Below the pieces are notes generated by a model. That model was not told the origin of the DNA. It worked only from the letters and a program-made list of their open reading frames with translations, and searched no databases. Positions 9,559-20,779 of a stretch of DNA of 64,000 nt are shown here, piece by piece (the first letter of the stretch is position 1; each line of letters begins with the position of its first letter). The position numbers and the translations under genes were made by a program. Location of the stretch: the NCBI GenBank assembly GCA_015680685.1, contig MNCI01017497.1, positions 59,276 to 123,275 of the forward strand, written 5' to 3'. The DNA is from Gnetum montanum (taxonomy: Eukaryota > Streptophyta > Gnetopsida > Gnetales > Gnetaceae).

Positions 9559-11537
9559 TCATTGAAATGGGGGGTATCCCCCATAACTAATCAGTTGAGT
9601 ATGACAAGGATTAATAAATGAAAAATAAGGATCCTTGCATGTTGGAAGTATTGGGACTAGTCTATACTTATCCCCTTGGATTTCACACACTTCATAATAA
9701 GCATAGTGGGGCACTTCATACGATGTAGTTCCTGGATAACGAGTTGATCCACTATGATGTTTTTGACCATTAGATGGTATGCAAGGATTAGGATGATGCC
9801 TCCCATGGTTGTGTTCATTAGGCCATATAGTTGTTGGAGTGTGAGTTGGTGGCCTTGATGAAGTTACATGAGGCATTGGGTTCGAATGTAAGGGTGCACC
9901 ACAGGGTTGGACTTGTGCTGGTTGGAAGGTGCAGTGGCCTCAAAATTGTGTTGTCCCTTCCTACGGTCGTGTTTAAAGAAAGGACGCTTTTGATGTTGAG
10001 GAGGCTTTTCACTGCTGTTAGTAGCAGTAGCACAAGTGTTGTTCATAGGTTGTTGCTGTGGTACAAACACCTTAGGAACAGTTGGTGGCACTATTGAAGG
10101 AGGGAAAGGATGAGAATGTTAAAAGTTAGGAGGGATGTAAGGTGCACAAGGTGGTGGTTGTGTCAAAGGTATGGGCTGATAGTATTGTGGAGAATGGTAT
10201 TGTGGTGAGATAGAGTACGTTGGCCCAAATGGAGAAACAGGATCTTGAACGTGATAAGCATTCGAATTCGGAAAATATGAAGGGTGCCTCTAGTCTAAGG
10301 GTGGTCTCCCCCATGACTGGGATTGTTGCCACTGTGATCGAACATAGTATCTTTGTACAAACTTTGGATGTAATGTGTTTCCCCAATGCTCATGTAGATG
10401 TAACAATATTGGGCATTGGCCTTTGGGGTGATCGTACAGGCATATGTTGCATTCATATGTATGATTAGCAGTTGAACACTTATTCCCTTCATTCTTCTTT
10501 TCCGAATGTCTACTATTTTTTCCTGCTTCTTGGGTTGTCAAAACTCTATCTCTAATGATGTTGATATATTCTCCACACTTTTGATTCATCCATTCCAACA
10601 TCTTATTGATCTTTGCCTCGGCTTCTTCTAACGATTGTTGTATTGGCAAAGATGATGTTTCCACCTTGAGATTAGTTGATCTCTCCTTGTTATGATCAGG
10701 GACCTTTGTTAAGTTGAAATTTTGGTCATGTCGATGTTTTTCAACACTCTCCCATATAGCTAATTCTCCTTCTTCTTTTGCTACCCGCTTAATAAGCTCT
10801 TGGATATAGGTTTGTAGTTTGTATAGTTGACCTTGGGCATACGTTCCTAAGGTCTCTCTTGTTTCATTACGTAGCCCATCGATAATATGGTACATTAGCC
10901 TTTCCTCAGAAAACCCATGGCCTGGACAATTGTTTAACAATGCGTAATATCTTTCTCAGGCCATGTCCAAGGGTTCATGTTGTGCTTGTTTCCATCCTTG
11001 GATTTGTTTCCTCAAGGTTGACACTCTTGCGTAGGTTTGATATTTTTTGTTAAAGACTTCTACCATTGTTGACCAGCGTTGTATTGAATTTGGTTTTAAT
11101 GATCTATACCATACTTTTGCTTGGTCAACGAGTGCCATAGGAAAGAACTTGAGTTTTTGCCACCCGTTATCAATGTTATTCCATGTGCAGGCATTGTAGA
11201 AGGCTTGTAAATGTCGATGCGAATCTAAGTCATAGCCTCCTAAAAATTTGGGAAAGTTGTTTAAATCGAGCCTGGGTAGACGGCTCTCTTTATGATGCCT
11301 ACATGAGATTCGAATAGCCTCTTGTATTTGCGTTAGGCTTGTAGTGGCTAGTGGGGGTTCATCGTCATCGGGTAAGTTAGGCTTTCGTGTGTTGCGATGA
11401 CATTATTTTTGTTCATGCTTATAGGAAACTCCCACTTCAGGTTGTATACTTCAATCTTCATCGTCATATAGTTCGTTGGTTCTCCAATGAATTTCCTCAC
11501 TAAGTGTGGTGTTATTATTATCTTGTAGAAGAGGCAT
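9559..11537 (-). pseudogene. gag: gag of element F
   Basis: Gag forms the virus-like particle that packages element RNA. The frame starts at the ATG at 11537. It runs about 557 codons in one frame to 9864, with a few stops (codons about 29, 44 and the TGA ending at 10956); an overlapping frame (9876-9559) continues after a probable frameshift. The retrotransposon Gag domain is clear at 11140-10800: WYRSLKPNSIQRWSTM, then HEPLDMA and LLNNCPGHGF. A shortened zinc knuckle CNICLYDHPKGQC (C-x2-C-x3-H-x4-C) follows near 10425. The tail is rich in Pro, Tyr and Gln. Sister gags of A, B and D align throughout. No protease follows. Confidence 0.85.
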
Positions 11538-11657
11538 TATTGTGAAGTTGTGTGTGAATTTATGTGACTTTTTATAATTACTTCTTTCTAAGAGATATAT
11601 CGTTAAGTTCTTTACAGCAACCTTGTATGATATAACTAATCTAGATAACTAGCACCA

Positions 11658-11675
11658 TCCCCGACAACGGCGCCA
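11658..11675 (-). other. Primer binding site of element F, tRNA-Asp type
   Basis: Minus strand TGGCGCCGTTGTCGGGGA, one base different from the tRNA-Asp complement; one base from the LTR end. It is the best preserved primer site of the five family members here. Confidence 0.9.
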
Positions 11676-11676
11676 A

Positions 11677-12534
11677 TGATGAGTGGTGAGGTACCCCTAC
11701 ACTCAACCATACGAACCGAGCGTAGCACGCGCGATCTGGTCGAACTCTGCAGATGGACTAGTTGTGGCACCTAGATAGTTATCTTTAGGTCATAGTTCGT
11801 TGTCTTCCCACCTGGACTAGTATTATAATTGTCATGTATGGTTTAGTCCAGATGAGGTATATGATGTGTTCCTAATTCTAACACTACTCCTAAAGGCAGT
11901 GGAATGTAAGATTAACTAAGCTAAGCTAGGAGGAAAAGGGTAAGAGAATCTAATCTAGCCTAAGTGCGATGAGCAACCGATTCCTTAATCAACCATACAC
12001 ATCTTGGACCTCATGCATGACTACCATTGGGATTACCAAGCGTAGATCCTAGGTACGCCACTGGGCTACCAAGTAGTCACACTTAAATGCTCATAATCAA
12101 GTCGTACTGGTTTCACGTTCTAGGAGTTTAAGGGTGAGAGAGAGAAAATAGTAAATAACATTAAAATAAATAAATAAATAACAAAGTGACTGTTGCAATG
12201 ATGAAGTAATCTCAATCTTTATTGCTGGTCATGTGCGTGTCCAAGTACGTCACACTCGAATAAAGACACCGTACAATTACATTCACCACACTGCGGATAG
12301 ACACGGGAAAATAAACTATCTCTGGAGTGGCCAAACTACCAGAGCTTCACTACTTCTAACTCCTAATTATCCTAAACAAGGGAGAGCTGCCTCTTATTTA
12401 TAGAAATTGTGGTGCACTATGATATTACGTACGTGATATCGTAGGGACGATGCGATATCGCGGGGGATGCGATATCGCAGCGGACGTGATATCGCATACG
12501 CGATATCACGACCTATGCGAATCGTGTCTCATCA
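11677..12534 (-). repeat. 5' LTR of element F
   Basis: Matches 3836-4642 throughout. Minus-strand TATA (TATAAATAAG) at about 12402-12393. The U3 end (12420-12515) holds about five GATATC-type palindromes, more than the other LTR. Confidence 0.93.
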
Positions 12535-12539
12535 GTTGG
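12535..12539. repeat. Target site duplication of element F (right)
   Basis: GTTGG, identical to 3831-3835. Confidence 0.9.
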
Positions 12540-12799
12540 TAAACCAAAACAATCATAAAGATGTATATTACTTCAACCTACAACTAGAGTATGTGGTAGA
12601 ACATTATGAACAATCATAATCTTATCTCCAAAAGGTGTATGATACCAATGAAGAGAAGTAACTCAGGAAAGAATCCAGGAATAAGAATGAAAGTTCTCAC
12701 CAGTGACAAACAATGTTTGCTATGTCCACCATAAGCTTTGGATTGGTATGAGTATTGATGTCCATACATCTTAATAGAGTTACAAGATTTGTAATGAAG
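12540..12799. other. No recognisable feature
   Basis: Short AT-rich segment between element F and the LTR of element A. No protein family or LTR end could be placed. The exact start of the A LTR may lie inside it. Confidence 0.4.
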
Positions 12800-13609
12800 T
12801 GTCAATAAGTCAGTTGCATAGACGCATGGTCGTCAACATATCTCAAGATGTGTTGGCACATTTGCATTGACGCTAATTCTCCTGAAGCCTATATAAGTGT
12901 GTGCACCAGCCACATTTATGGTATTGTTAGTCAATCTCTTAGCTGAACTCTTGAAATTTTACTGTGTGAATTGAATTAATTGTATGAAATTTTATTCAAA
13001 TGCAATATGTACCTGGACATAGTTACAAGAACAGAAATAAAATCGAGATTTCTTCTCTCCATTGTAGTACTTGGATTAGTTTAAGTTTACTTTCAAGCAT
13101 TCTACTTTATATGCATTTTACTTTCTTGTACTTAAGTGTTTAAAATCCTAATTCATAAGTAATGTGAGTAAGATCACTTTGAGCATAATTTACTAACGCT
13201 TGGTAATCCTAGCAATGAATACTTGGTACGCCTAGTAGTAAACACTTGGTAACCCAGTAGTCTTAGTATACGTTCAAGATGTGTATGAAAAGTGGGAATG
13301 GATGCTCCATGTTTAGGATAGTTTTGTTATTAATTATAAAGTTAAATATTTCAACCCTTTAGTTAATAATTTTACACATAAAGAAAATAATAAAAATTGT
13401 GAGAATAAATATCTTACACCTCACTCACACTTAGCCATACAAACAAAGTTAACACAAGTGATGATTGAGAAGACAACGACCAGTAACTACATGTTTTACT
13501 ATCTAGGGACATAAGCCACTTAGGTAGAAGAAGTCTAAAATTCAATCAAATCATGTGTACATCCTTGTGATTCATGTGGTTAGGCATAGGGAATACCCAC
13601 TACTCATCA
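12800..13609 (+). repeat. 5' LTR of element A
   Basis: Ends CCCACTACTCATCA next to a primer site. TATA-type box TATATAAG at 12890 lies about 720 bp before the end, the same spacing as in the B LTRs. The start is approximate because the U3 could not be aligned. Confidence 0.65.
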
Positions 13610-13610
13610 T

Positions 13611-13628
13611 TGACACCACTACTAGGGA
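13611..13628 (+). other. Primer binding site of element A (decayed)
   Basis: TGACACCACTACTAGGGA. It differs from the tRNA-Asp complement at seven places, six of them C-to-T or G-to-A changes. Confidence 0.75.
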
Positions 13629-13763
13629 CTTCATTTTAGCTATGTGCACTAAATGTTTTTAGATAATAAGATCATACAAGGTCATTGTACGAGTATAATG
13701 TCTAATCCTTAGAAAATAATAATAATATTTTATTTAAGGTACATTACATAAGAGCAAATTAAG

Positions 13764-14587
13764 ATGTCTTCTTCTTATAAGGTTGATTCATCACTTGATG
13801 ATTCTAACCAACACTATGACAAACCTAGAAGGAATGTTGATGAGATACCTCAAGGACTGAAGGTTTTCTATGCACATTCAAATCCCTATTATTTGAATTT
13901 CACTTCTATTCTCCATCAAGATGAATAGCTATGCTAAAGAGACTTGGAGGACAACGTTATATTGTTCCTAGATCATTCTAGGTCTTTAATGTTTATGGTA
14001 GTTCTCATGTAGCAAGGGCTTCAGGTAGAAACTCCAAATTACCAAATGAAGGAGCATCTTTCTATGGACTATCAACCAACAAAAGTCCAACTTAGAAAAG
14101 ATCAACTCATGGAGGCACACCATGAAGCCTCCAAATGTAAAAAGGTCCCGATCTCATTGATTTCATAATTTAAGAAGAAGGACCTAGAATTTCCATAAGG
14201 ATGTTCCTAGTGCCAAGGTCCTCATCCCTTTAGTAAGGACAACATGACTTACCAATGGTTACATTCAACCTTGGTAAGAAACCAAGGTAAAAAAAGAACT
14301 TGTTTGAGAACCAAGGAAACCTCAAGGTCAAGGTCCCCTAGCCATTCACCAAAGGAACCAAGGGACCAAAGACAGAGGGTAAGCTGGTATAACTCTCCTA
14401 GTCCTCCACCCTTACCATCCTCCTCATGTCAAACTTTGACATGGGGAAAAGTGACAGAGATCGAAGGAGAAATTATCAAGGCTAAGGTGGGGGTGACAAA
14501 AGGCCCCATCGCAGAAATGGAAGAAAGTATAGACAACAATAAGAAGAGAAGGAACATCATCAGGAAACAAGGCATAGCATGCCATAT
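13764..14587 (+). pseudogene. gag: gag of element A, 5' part
   Basis: ATG at 13764 opens a Met plus Ser-run start as in B and F0. A conserved segment near 13890 (LNFTSILHQDEQL) matches B (DFTFILHEDEQL) and the decayed D copy. It becomes a basic, Ser/Pro-rich hinge (about 14300-14440) before being cut by element C at 14587. Stops and frame changes are present. The other half resumes at 31247. Confidence 0.7.
14583..14587. repeat. Target site duplication of element C (left)
   Basis: CATAT directly before the LTR, repeated at 31242-31246. Both copies lie within the gag of element A. Confidence 0.88.
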
Positions 14588-16823
14588 TATGATGTCTGAA
14601 AACATTGGTGGCTAGAACATCGAGAGGTTATCAAGCATACAACCTAACCCTGAATTCGTGTGAGGATCATGCTAGAGAGAACAGAAACAGGATGCCCTGA
14701 ATGATCTGGTTGATTAGTTAGGGACTTACGTGGTGTACAATAACTGTATGCAAACAATAATTTTAAAATGTAACACGCTATTGAAATGGAAGAAAACATG
14801 GGGTGCACAACAATAGAAACACATCAAAGTATGTAGCCAAGACAATAAGCATGAACAAGTACACAAAGATGCAACATCTATGTTATAGCAAAAATAGAAT
14901 GAGAGTTTAGGTGAGGGAATGCACCACCTCAAAATCAGGGGATCTGATCTTTGTTTGGATGATGAATGTGTACAACTAGTGTGGTGTACTAGACAGGCAC
15001 AACTAGCAATGGAATGATATGATCATAGCTCCTAGATTGCTGCCAATGAGATGCTAATAGGAACCAATGAGTCGATGCTTACTAGGCTAAAAGTTGCTAC
15101 GCTGGGTTGAAGAAAGATCCCGGAAGTGCTACTACTAGGATTTGCTATTTATCAACCTTCTCTTCGCCAATCTCTTTGTCAACACTTACTGCCAAAAGCC
15201 AACTGCCAAAAGACAACCCCCAGAATGTTGTTTGTTGGGGTATTTATAGAGCCAAGAATGGGAGAGAGATGTGGCTTGGATATCACGTGTCTTGGGTCCC
15301 ATAGGGCACAAACATGGATGTGGCACACTAATGTGTGGTGCTACGCTGATGTGCTACGCTAAATGACATGAGGCTGGAAGTGAAACTTAATAAGCTATGA
15401 CCATATCATTCAGACTGCATGTACCCAAGGGATTGCCATATTTTTACAAAAAATGCTTATGACAAATGTAAAGTAAAGCTTATGCTTCGGGACTATGTCT
15501 TCCCCTCTCTTATGAGTAGGGTCAAGCGTAGAGATAATTTTGAGACTCAACAAGGGATGCACCAAGTAAGGCAAACTACTGATCTCAGCTGTTAAGGAGG
15601 TGCCGGGGTAGAAATGACTGTTGCTGACGAGTCTTGGAGCTTTTGGAGATGTCTTGGGGCTTCTTTTCAAGTGTTACACTACTTACGCTGTTCAGCATAG
15701 CGAAGTAGCATGAATACCAACTGGCTACACTGTGCTACATTGCACAGCATAGCACAGCGTAGCAGCCACCTTTAAGATGAATCTTGCTTGAAAATTGAAA
15801 ATACCCCTCTAAGGCCTGGCAAGGCAAGCTACTTCAGTAACCGGCCATTACATTTTTCATGTTAAAGGAGCTTGAGAATTCTTGGTTTCATCCCTGGGGC
15901 ATCTTTTATCTTTTAGGTCCTTGCTACGCTGTGCTATGCTATGCAGTGTAGCACAACGTAGCACTTAGTCTGGGATGAATTTGAATCACAACCTGCAATG
16001 TTTTGTCAGGAGACTTTGATTGGGACCTGAGGGTGAAGTGGGACAGGCAGTCTTAGAGGTCGAAGCATGGCCAAGTGTAATTCTTTTGCTAGAACAACTT
16101 GATGGAGAATCTTCTTACATTATCACCCTACTATGCTATGCTACGTTGTGTAGCATAGCACAATGTAGCACCCAGTTTTGCTTGAATTTCAACTTACTTT
16201 GCAAGTGTTCTATCATGGGATCTCAGTCATATTTTGAGGTGGCAGTAGCACAAGAATTTTTCATGGTCGAAGTATGGGCAATTGTGTTTTCCATGTCAAG
16301 ACAATTTGGGAAAAGATTCTGTCACACTAGGGCCCTGTTACACTGTGTAGCGTAGATCAGCATAGCACTTAGATCGAGGTGATTTTTGATGAAATTTGCT
16401 CTATTTTTCTATGTTATACTGATCACACTTCAAGGATGAAGTGAGGCAGGCATCTTTGAAAACCAAATATCTACCAACTGCATCTACTACATCCGATCTA
16501 ACACTTGCAACAATTTTAACACCACATGGCCTGCTACGCTTTGCAACATAGCATAGCGTAATAGGCCTCACAATTAGAAAATTTCCAAACTATTTAGTCC
16601 ATCCTAAGTGCCTCTTTTGTGCAAACTGGCCTCACAAATGGGTGCTGTGTTGACTATGTTGCAGAGGATGGCAGGCGGGCTCAGAAGCGGCTTCGTAGAC
16701 GTCAAGACTTCCAGGGTGTCATGTTGCCTATGCAGTCCAACGTGACACTATGCTTGCAGAGATCCTTGCCCAAAATTTGGGACTATGCTGAATCATGTGA
16801 GTCCCAAAATTAATGGTGTTTCA
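14588..16823 (-). repeat. 3' LTR of element C
   Basis: Plus strand begins TATGATGTCTG (the partner LTR begins TGTGACGTCT, so the terminal TG has become TA) and ends TGGTGTTTCA. Collinear with 29076-31241. It contains the hairpin-bearing repeats described separately. Confidence 0.9.
15700..16580. repeat. Hairpin-capped tandem repeats (about 205 bp) in the LTR of element C
   Basis: Five palindromic clusters built from TGCTACGCTGTG and its complement CACAGCGTAGCA lie near 15735, 15925, 16130, 16335 and 16535, about 200 bp apart. Sequence between them is also related: GATGAATTT-like starts and a GGATGAAGTG(A/G)G(G/A)CAGGCA core recur. The partner LTR has the same series (about 30170-31010). Confidence 0.7.
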
Positions 16824-18250
16824 ATGGGTCCTCTTTGTTAACATCTAGAGGATCTGCCCGAGAGACGTCGACAAAAAAAACGAAACACCATGCTGAACAC
16901 GACATCTATACCATTCATCTGTGCCCTCTTAGATAATGCTTTACTATGCTTGGGAGTGCTAGGAAAGCTAAGTATGATAGAGAAAGGGGATGGGTTTGAG
17001 GAAATTGGGCTAGGGAATAGGAAAGGTGTAGGATGCGTTATCATGAGAGCTGTTGCCATAGTGTGATCCCTCATCAGAATGCTTATGAGGGATTCGGCGC
17101 ACATGAGTGGCTTCTTCCTTTGGATTTCGACCTCTCATAGGAATGCTTAGAGATGGTCGATCCAAAGTTGAGACGAATGCAAAGCAATTGTGCCGTTTGT
17201 CTTGGGCACTTAGCTATATTGCCATTTTTTATTTTTTTTGAGAAATTGCATACCCATGTTCATTCGAAGGCAACTACGTCATCATTGTAGGATAGGTGTT
17301 TCCTCCCCGGGATGAGTTTTTGTTGCATCCTTTCAGGGATTTGACCAATCTATAGAGGCTTCCCATAGGACGAGTTGCATTACATCTATCATGGGCTTGG
17401 TGGTTGAGCAAAGGAAAGGGTTTCACGTGCATTGGAAAAGCTTTGGAGTAAGATGTCAAAAATTGTAAGTATAAGAAAGGGAGATTAGGTTGGGTGAAGG
17501 GATAGCAGGGTATGCACTCTCAAGTAGCTAGGTCGATCAGAGCAGGTACTTTGGAACGATGTAGCATCTTGTCCTAGTGATGAAATGCATTCTTGAACAA
17601 CACCATCTTGGCTTTTATCCTACAAACACAATAGAGAGAAAACCAGAGAAACAACTAGCATATGAGGTGAGGGTGAAGTCCTATTTGCTCGAGACATTTT
17701 TGAGGTAGCAAGTGTTATGTCTGACATGTGTAATGTTTGAAGTAGGAAGGAAACTACCAGCTTCGAGGGTGGTAGGCCGGAAAACTTCAACGACCATGCT
17801 AGAAATGAGCATTGAAGAGACTAGGAGCAATGGTAATGTGGGTGCTTAGGAATCCCCGCCAAAGGCAAGAGTCATGAAATTCACTGCAAAGTGAGAAGCC
17901 TAATAGCTAAACGCCTTTTTAGAATTTGATGATAGTGAGGGCTGGGGGATGCCAGCACTGTGGCTATGCCACAGTTCTTTTGGGACTCTAGTAGGGAGTG
18001 CTGATGATGGGAGCTATGACCAAATTGATTGGTGATGGCGGCAATAGCTCCAAAAGGTCAAGAAGATGCCATATGACATCTCCGGTAGATTAGCAAGATG
18101 CCAGGGATGGTTACGTTGCATGTGTCCCAGAGGGGTTTTTTTCTTGACAATGTGAACTTCATCCTGGAATTGCAACGTCCCACCCCATCTTGCCTAGGAA
18201 GCTCAAAGATATGCACGCTCATTTGTTCACAAGTTCACATGTATGAGTTG
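16824..18250. other. 3' untranslated region of element C; nothing recognised
   Basis: Between the integrase tail repeats and the 3' LTR. No conserved reading frame on either strand. A modest purine-rich stretch lies next to the LTR (minus strand AACAAAGAGGACCCAT) and is the candidate polypurine tract. Confidence 0.45.
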
Positions 18251-18259
18251 GGAGGTGTT

Positions 18260-18600
18260 GCACTGCGAACCTAGTTTTAGGTCTTGGTAGACCATCAAAT
18301 ATGCTGGTTTAAAGTCCTAGCAGATCGTGGTCCTAGTTTAAGGTTCGGGTAGACTGAGCTATGCTAGTTTAAGGTTCCAATAGACTATTGTGCTAGTTTA
18401 ATGTCGTAGCGGATAAAGGATGGCTAGTTTAAGGTTGTAGTAGACCATGCTATGGGTGCCAATTTTATGTCATGGACCAAGGATAATTTGTGGATGCCAG
18501 TTTTATGTCATGGCCCAAAGACATGTTGTGTCAGTTTAATGTCATAGCGGACGTTCTATGCTAGTTTTACGTCATAGCAGATGAGTTGCTTACCTTGCTT
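18260..18600 (+). repeat. Short tandem repeats with GCTAGTTTAAGGTCGTAGC-like unit
   Basis: About nine degenerate copies of a 35-45 bp unit: TAGTTTAAGGT, then CGTAGC(A/G)GAC. It begins 20 bp after the integrase stop on the minus strand. Smaller clusters lie at 19350-19490 and 24465-24615. Confidence 0.75.
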
Positions 18601-18623
18601 TATGTTCAACACAATGTTGCATG

Positions 18624-19385
18624 TTAGGCGTAGTAGGGCTTCAGGTACAAATGATTGATAGGATTTGGAAATTTGTTGCCATCTATGTCAGCCAGCTTGA
18701 ATGCCCCATTCTCATATTCTTTTGTAACTATAAAGGGCCTTCACAGTTGGCTGAGAATTTACTCAGGTTTACGAATGGCCTTGAGGACTAAGTTCCCCTT
18801 TTTGATCGGTCTTTGGTGCAAATTGCAATGATGTTTCCACCATTGCTTGTCTTGGTACCACTCGATCTGGTTAAGTGTTTGGGTGCGCTCCTCCTCTATA
18901 GAGTCAAGGTCAATGATCCTTGACTCATTGTTTTGAGCCTTGTTTGTGACGTTTGAAAGGATCATTTGAAGCGATGGAACCTTTAATATTCTTGCCTCTC
19001 CTTTGTATGTAGTCACGGGGATTTCGATAAGTGGGTCCTTAGTTACATCACTAGCTTCTAAATCTAAGGCCTAGACCAGGTGTTCGGGCCAGTCCAAGGG
19101 TGTTTTTAAGGATGCTATGTAGGTGTCATAAGAGGGTGGTTCGAAGTCTACGAACTCTACATTCAAGCGTCTCATAAATCGGCCATAGGGCCCTGTCAGA
19201 ATTAAGGACAAATGGAGATCATCATACGCAGCCATTTTTTTAAGCACTCTTACAATAATAAGCAAAACAAACAAATTCAAGTGATACTTGCTTAACATAG
19301 CAACATGTAATGAAATATATGCAAGGTAATTATGCAATGTTAAAAAATTTCCAGTTTGAGGTCTTAGCGGACCGTGACCATGCAA
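18624..19385 (-). pseudogene. Integrase C-terminal tail of element C
   Basis: Minus-strand frame ending at a TAA at 18624. The 18624-19016 part has the tail pattern of plant Ty3/gypsy integrase: an EERTQTLNQIEWYQDKQW helix, a GNLVL motif, RPFIVTKEYENGAFKLADIDG, and a terminal NHLYLKPYY. An in-frame stop interrupts GPF-like upstream sequence, and 19071-19385 is in the same reading register but not recognisable. The catalytic core and zinc finger are missing. It shows that C once carried, or was derived from an element with, a complete pol. Confidence 0.75.
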
Positions 19386-19490
19386 AATTATATGTCAAAA
19401 TTGCCAGTTTAAGGTCATATCAGACCATCACTATGATAGAATATAGAAGGAATTCTAAACTTGCTATTTTAAGGTTGTAGCAGACCATTA
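19350..19490 (+). repeat. Second cluster of TTTAAGGTC-type repeats
   Basis: Three copies (CAGTTTGAGGTCTTAGCGGACC, interrupted variants at about 19405 and 19465), just upstream of the promoter of the antisense gene. Confidence 0.65.
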
Positions 19491-19686
19491 CTGTACTTAA
19501 AAGTTAAGAATGAAGTGCAATTATTTTGGTATATTTATGTGCTACACTGTAGTAGACATGGGGTGTCTCATGCTACTCTGTAGGGGACAGGGGCATTACG
19601 CATTACACGTGGAACACAAGATGTCTCGTGTTACGCGTGGGACATGGGACGTCCTAAAAAGTAACAGGTATTGTAACTTTGGAAGT

Positions 19687-19695
19687 TATAAATAG
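19687..19695 (+). promoter_or_regulatory. TATA box of the antisense gene in element C
   Basis: Perfect TATAAATAG on the plus strand, opposite to the element's own transcription. It precedes the exon-like region. The 160 bp upstream holds GGGACATGGGACGTCC-type and TGCTAC-type short repeats. Inferred from consensus and position only. Confidence 0.5.
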
Positions 19696-19714
19696 AGGAT
19701 TACCCATGGTAATC

Positions 19715-20779
19715 TTGTCATTTTCACTATCAGAGCTAACACCCAGAGCGTAGCGCATTTCAAACAGAGAGGCAATGTAGTAGTTGTAGTGTAGTGATCG
19801 ATACACTCGAGTTTAACGTCAAGACAATGGCACGTAGGAGTGAGTGCAAACATCAGGGTCTCACCAATGTAGACAAAGAGAAGCACACCTTGTGATGTCT
19901 CCCCAGAGCATGCATCGAGGAATAGCAAGAGGCACCATCTACTCGGTAAGTCACTATGCTACCTTTGCTTACGTTGTGCAATTTATTAAGTGGGGCTATT
20001 ACTGTAGTCACCGCGCCCTGGTGGCTACGGTCATTACCATTGCTACGCTGTGGTTATTGTGCATCGCTGCCATGGTTGCCATTGTTGTGGGTGGGACACA
20101 TGTTCTGGGTAGTGTAGCGCACGTTTTGGACAGTGTAGCATGCATCCTAGGTAGCGTAGCACCCATGGAGGGATTTCTGGTTTGAAAGGTTTCTAGGCAG
20201 TGTAGCACATGTTCTAGGTAACCTAGCATGTGTAAAGGGGGTTTTGGTTTATATTTTATTTTCTTACATTCCATGTAGTGGAATAGGGCTAGGGTTATGG
20301 AAACGTTGTGTGTTCCTTCTCGGGCCGTGTTACTTTTGTTAGCATGACTGACAGGTTGTGTTATGTTTTAGGTGTCTGTTACACTATGCTATCATGCTAC
20401 TACACTACCATAATTGCTATGCTACTATACTTATTACGTTGTCATATTTGCTACACTGTTATGCTTTTTACGCTGCTACGCTACCATACTTACTATGCTA
20501 CTACATGTATCATGTTGTGCGGGGTGTACCCGTTGTGTTGCTACGTTGCATGTGATGTGACCGCTACACTACGTGGGGTGTACCCACTACACTATGTCAT
20601 GCGCTACGCTACACGTAACACGGCTACTACACTATACTGGACAAGTCACAAAATGAGGGGCATCACGTTTCATACTTGGAAAAACTTGTGCACAAGCGGC
20701 CGCTATGCTATACAGTAATCGACATATCTTGTTGTGAGCTAACATATATTTATTTTTGTGTACCATGCAGGGTTAGGCT
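19715..20779 (+). other. Probable 5' leader or first exons of the antisense gene; TGCTACGCTA-rich repeats
   Basis: Low-complexity sequence dominated by TGCTACGCT/AGCGTAGCA-type words (for example 20095-20235 and 20380-20700). Reading frames here translate the repeats and are not convincing proteins. A pyrimidine-rich stretch ending TACCATGCAG (20769) could be an acceptor for the following exon. Confidence 0.4.

Larger units (their letters stand above)
3836..12534 (-). mobile_element. Element F: complete non-autonomous Athila-type Ty3/gypsy retrotransposon (gag + 3' ORF, no pol)
   Basis: Two similar LTRs (807 and 858 bp) in the same orientation flank an 8.7-kb unit with a perfect 5-bp target duplication. 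On the minus strand, 5' to 3', it holds: LTR (12534-11677), tRNA-Asp-type primer site, gag (11537-9559), a 1.9-kb non-coding block with an internal promoter-like region, a long 3' ORF (7621-5030), purine-rich tract and LTR. No protease, RT, RNase H or integrase can be found between gag and the non-coding block, although sister elements A, B and D carry pol there. It must therefore move with enzymes supplied in trans. The LTRs look about 93-95% alike by eye, making it the youngest insertion in the window. The length difference comes from extra GATATC-containing units at the U3 end of the right LTR. Confidence 0.92.

Noticed and set aside
14726-14932. Minus-strand frame repeated at 29213-29509
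   Set aside because: Present twice only because it lies in both LTRs of element C. No start context or protein motif.
15700-16580. CRISPR-like array of spaced repeats
   Set aside because: Spacing about 200 bp, repeats degenerate and palindromic, and spacers related to each other. It is in a plant LTR; tandem repeats explain it.
16838-17104. Minus-strand 88-residue frame beside the C LTR
   Set aside because: Ser/Pro-rich chance frame with no relatives in the rest of the element family; codon pattern unconvincing.
20308-20718. 136-residue Cys/Tyr/Leu-rich plus-strand frame
   Set aside because: It is a translation of the TGCTACGCTA-type low-complexity repeats; composition follows the repeat word.
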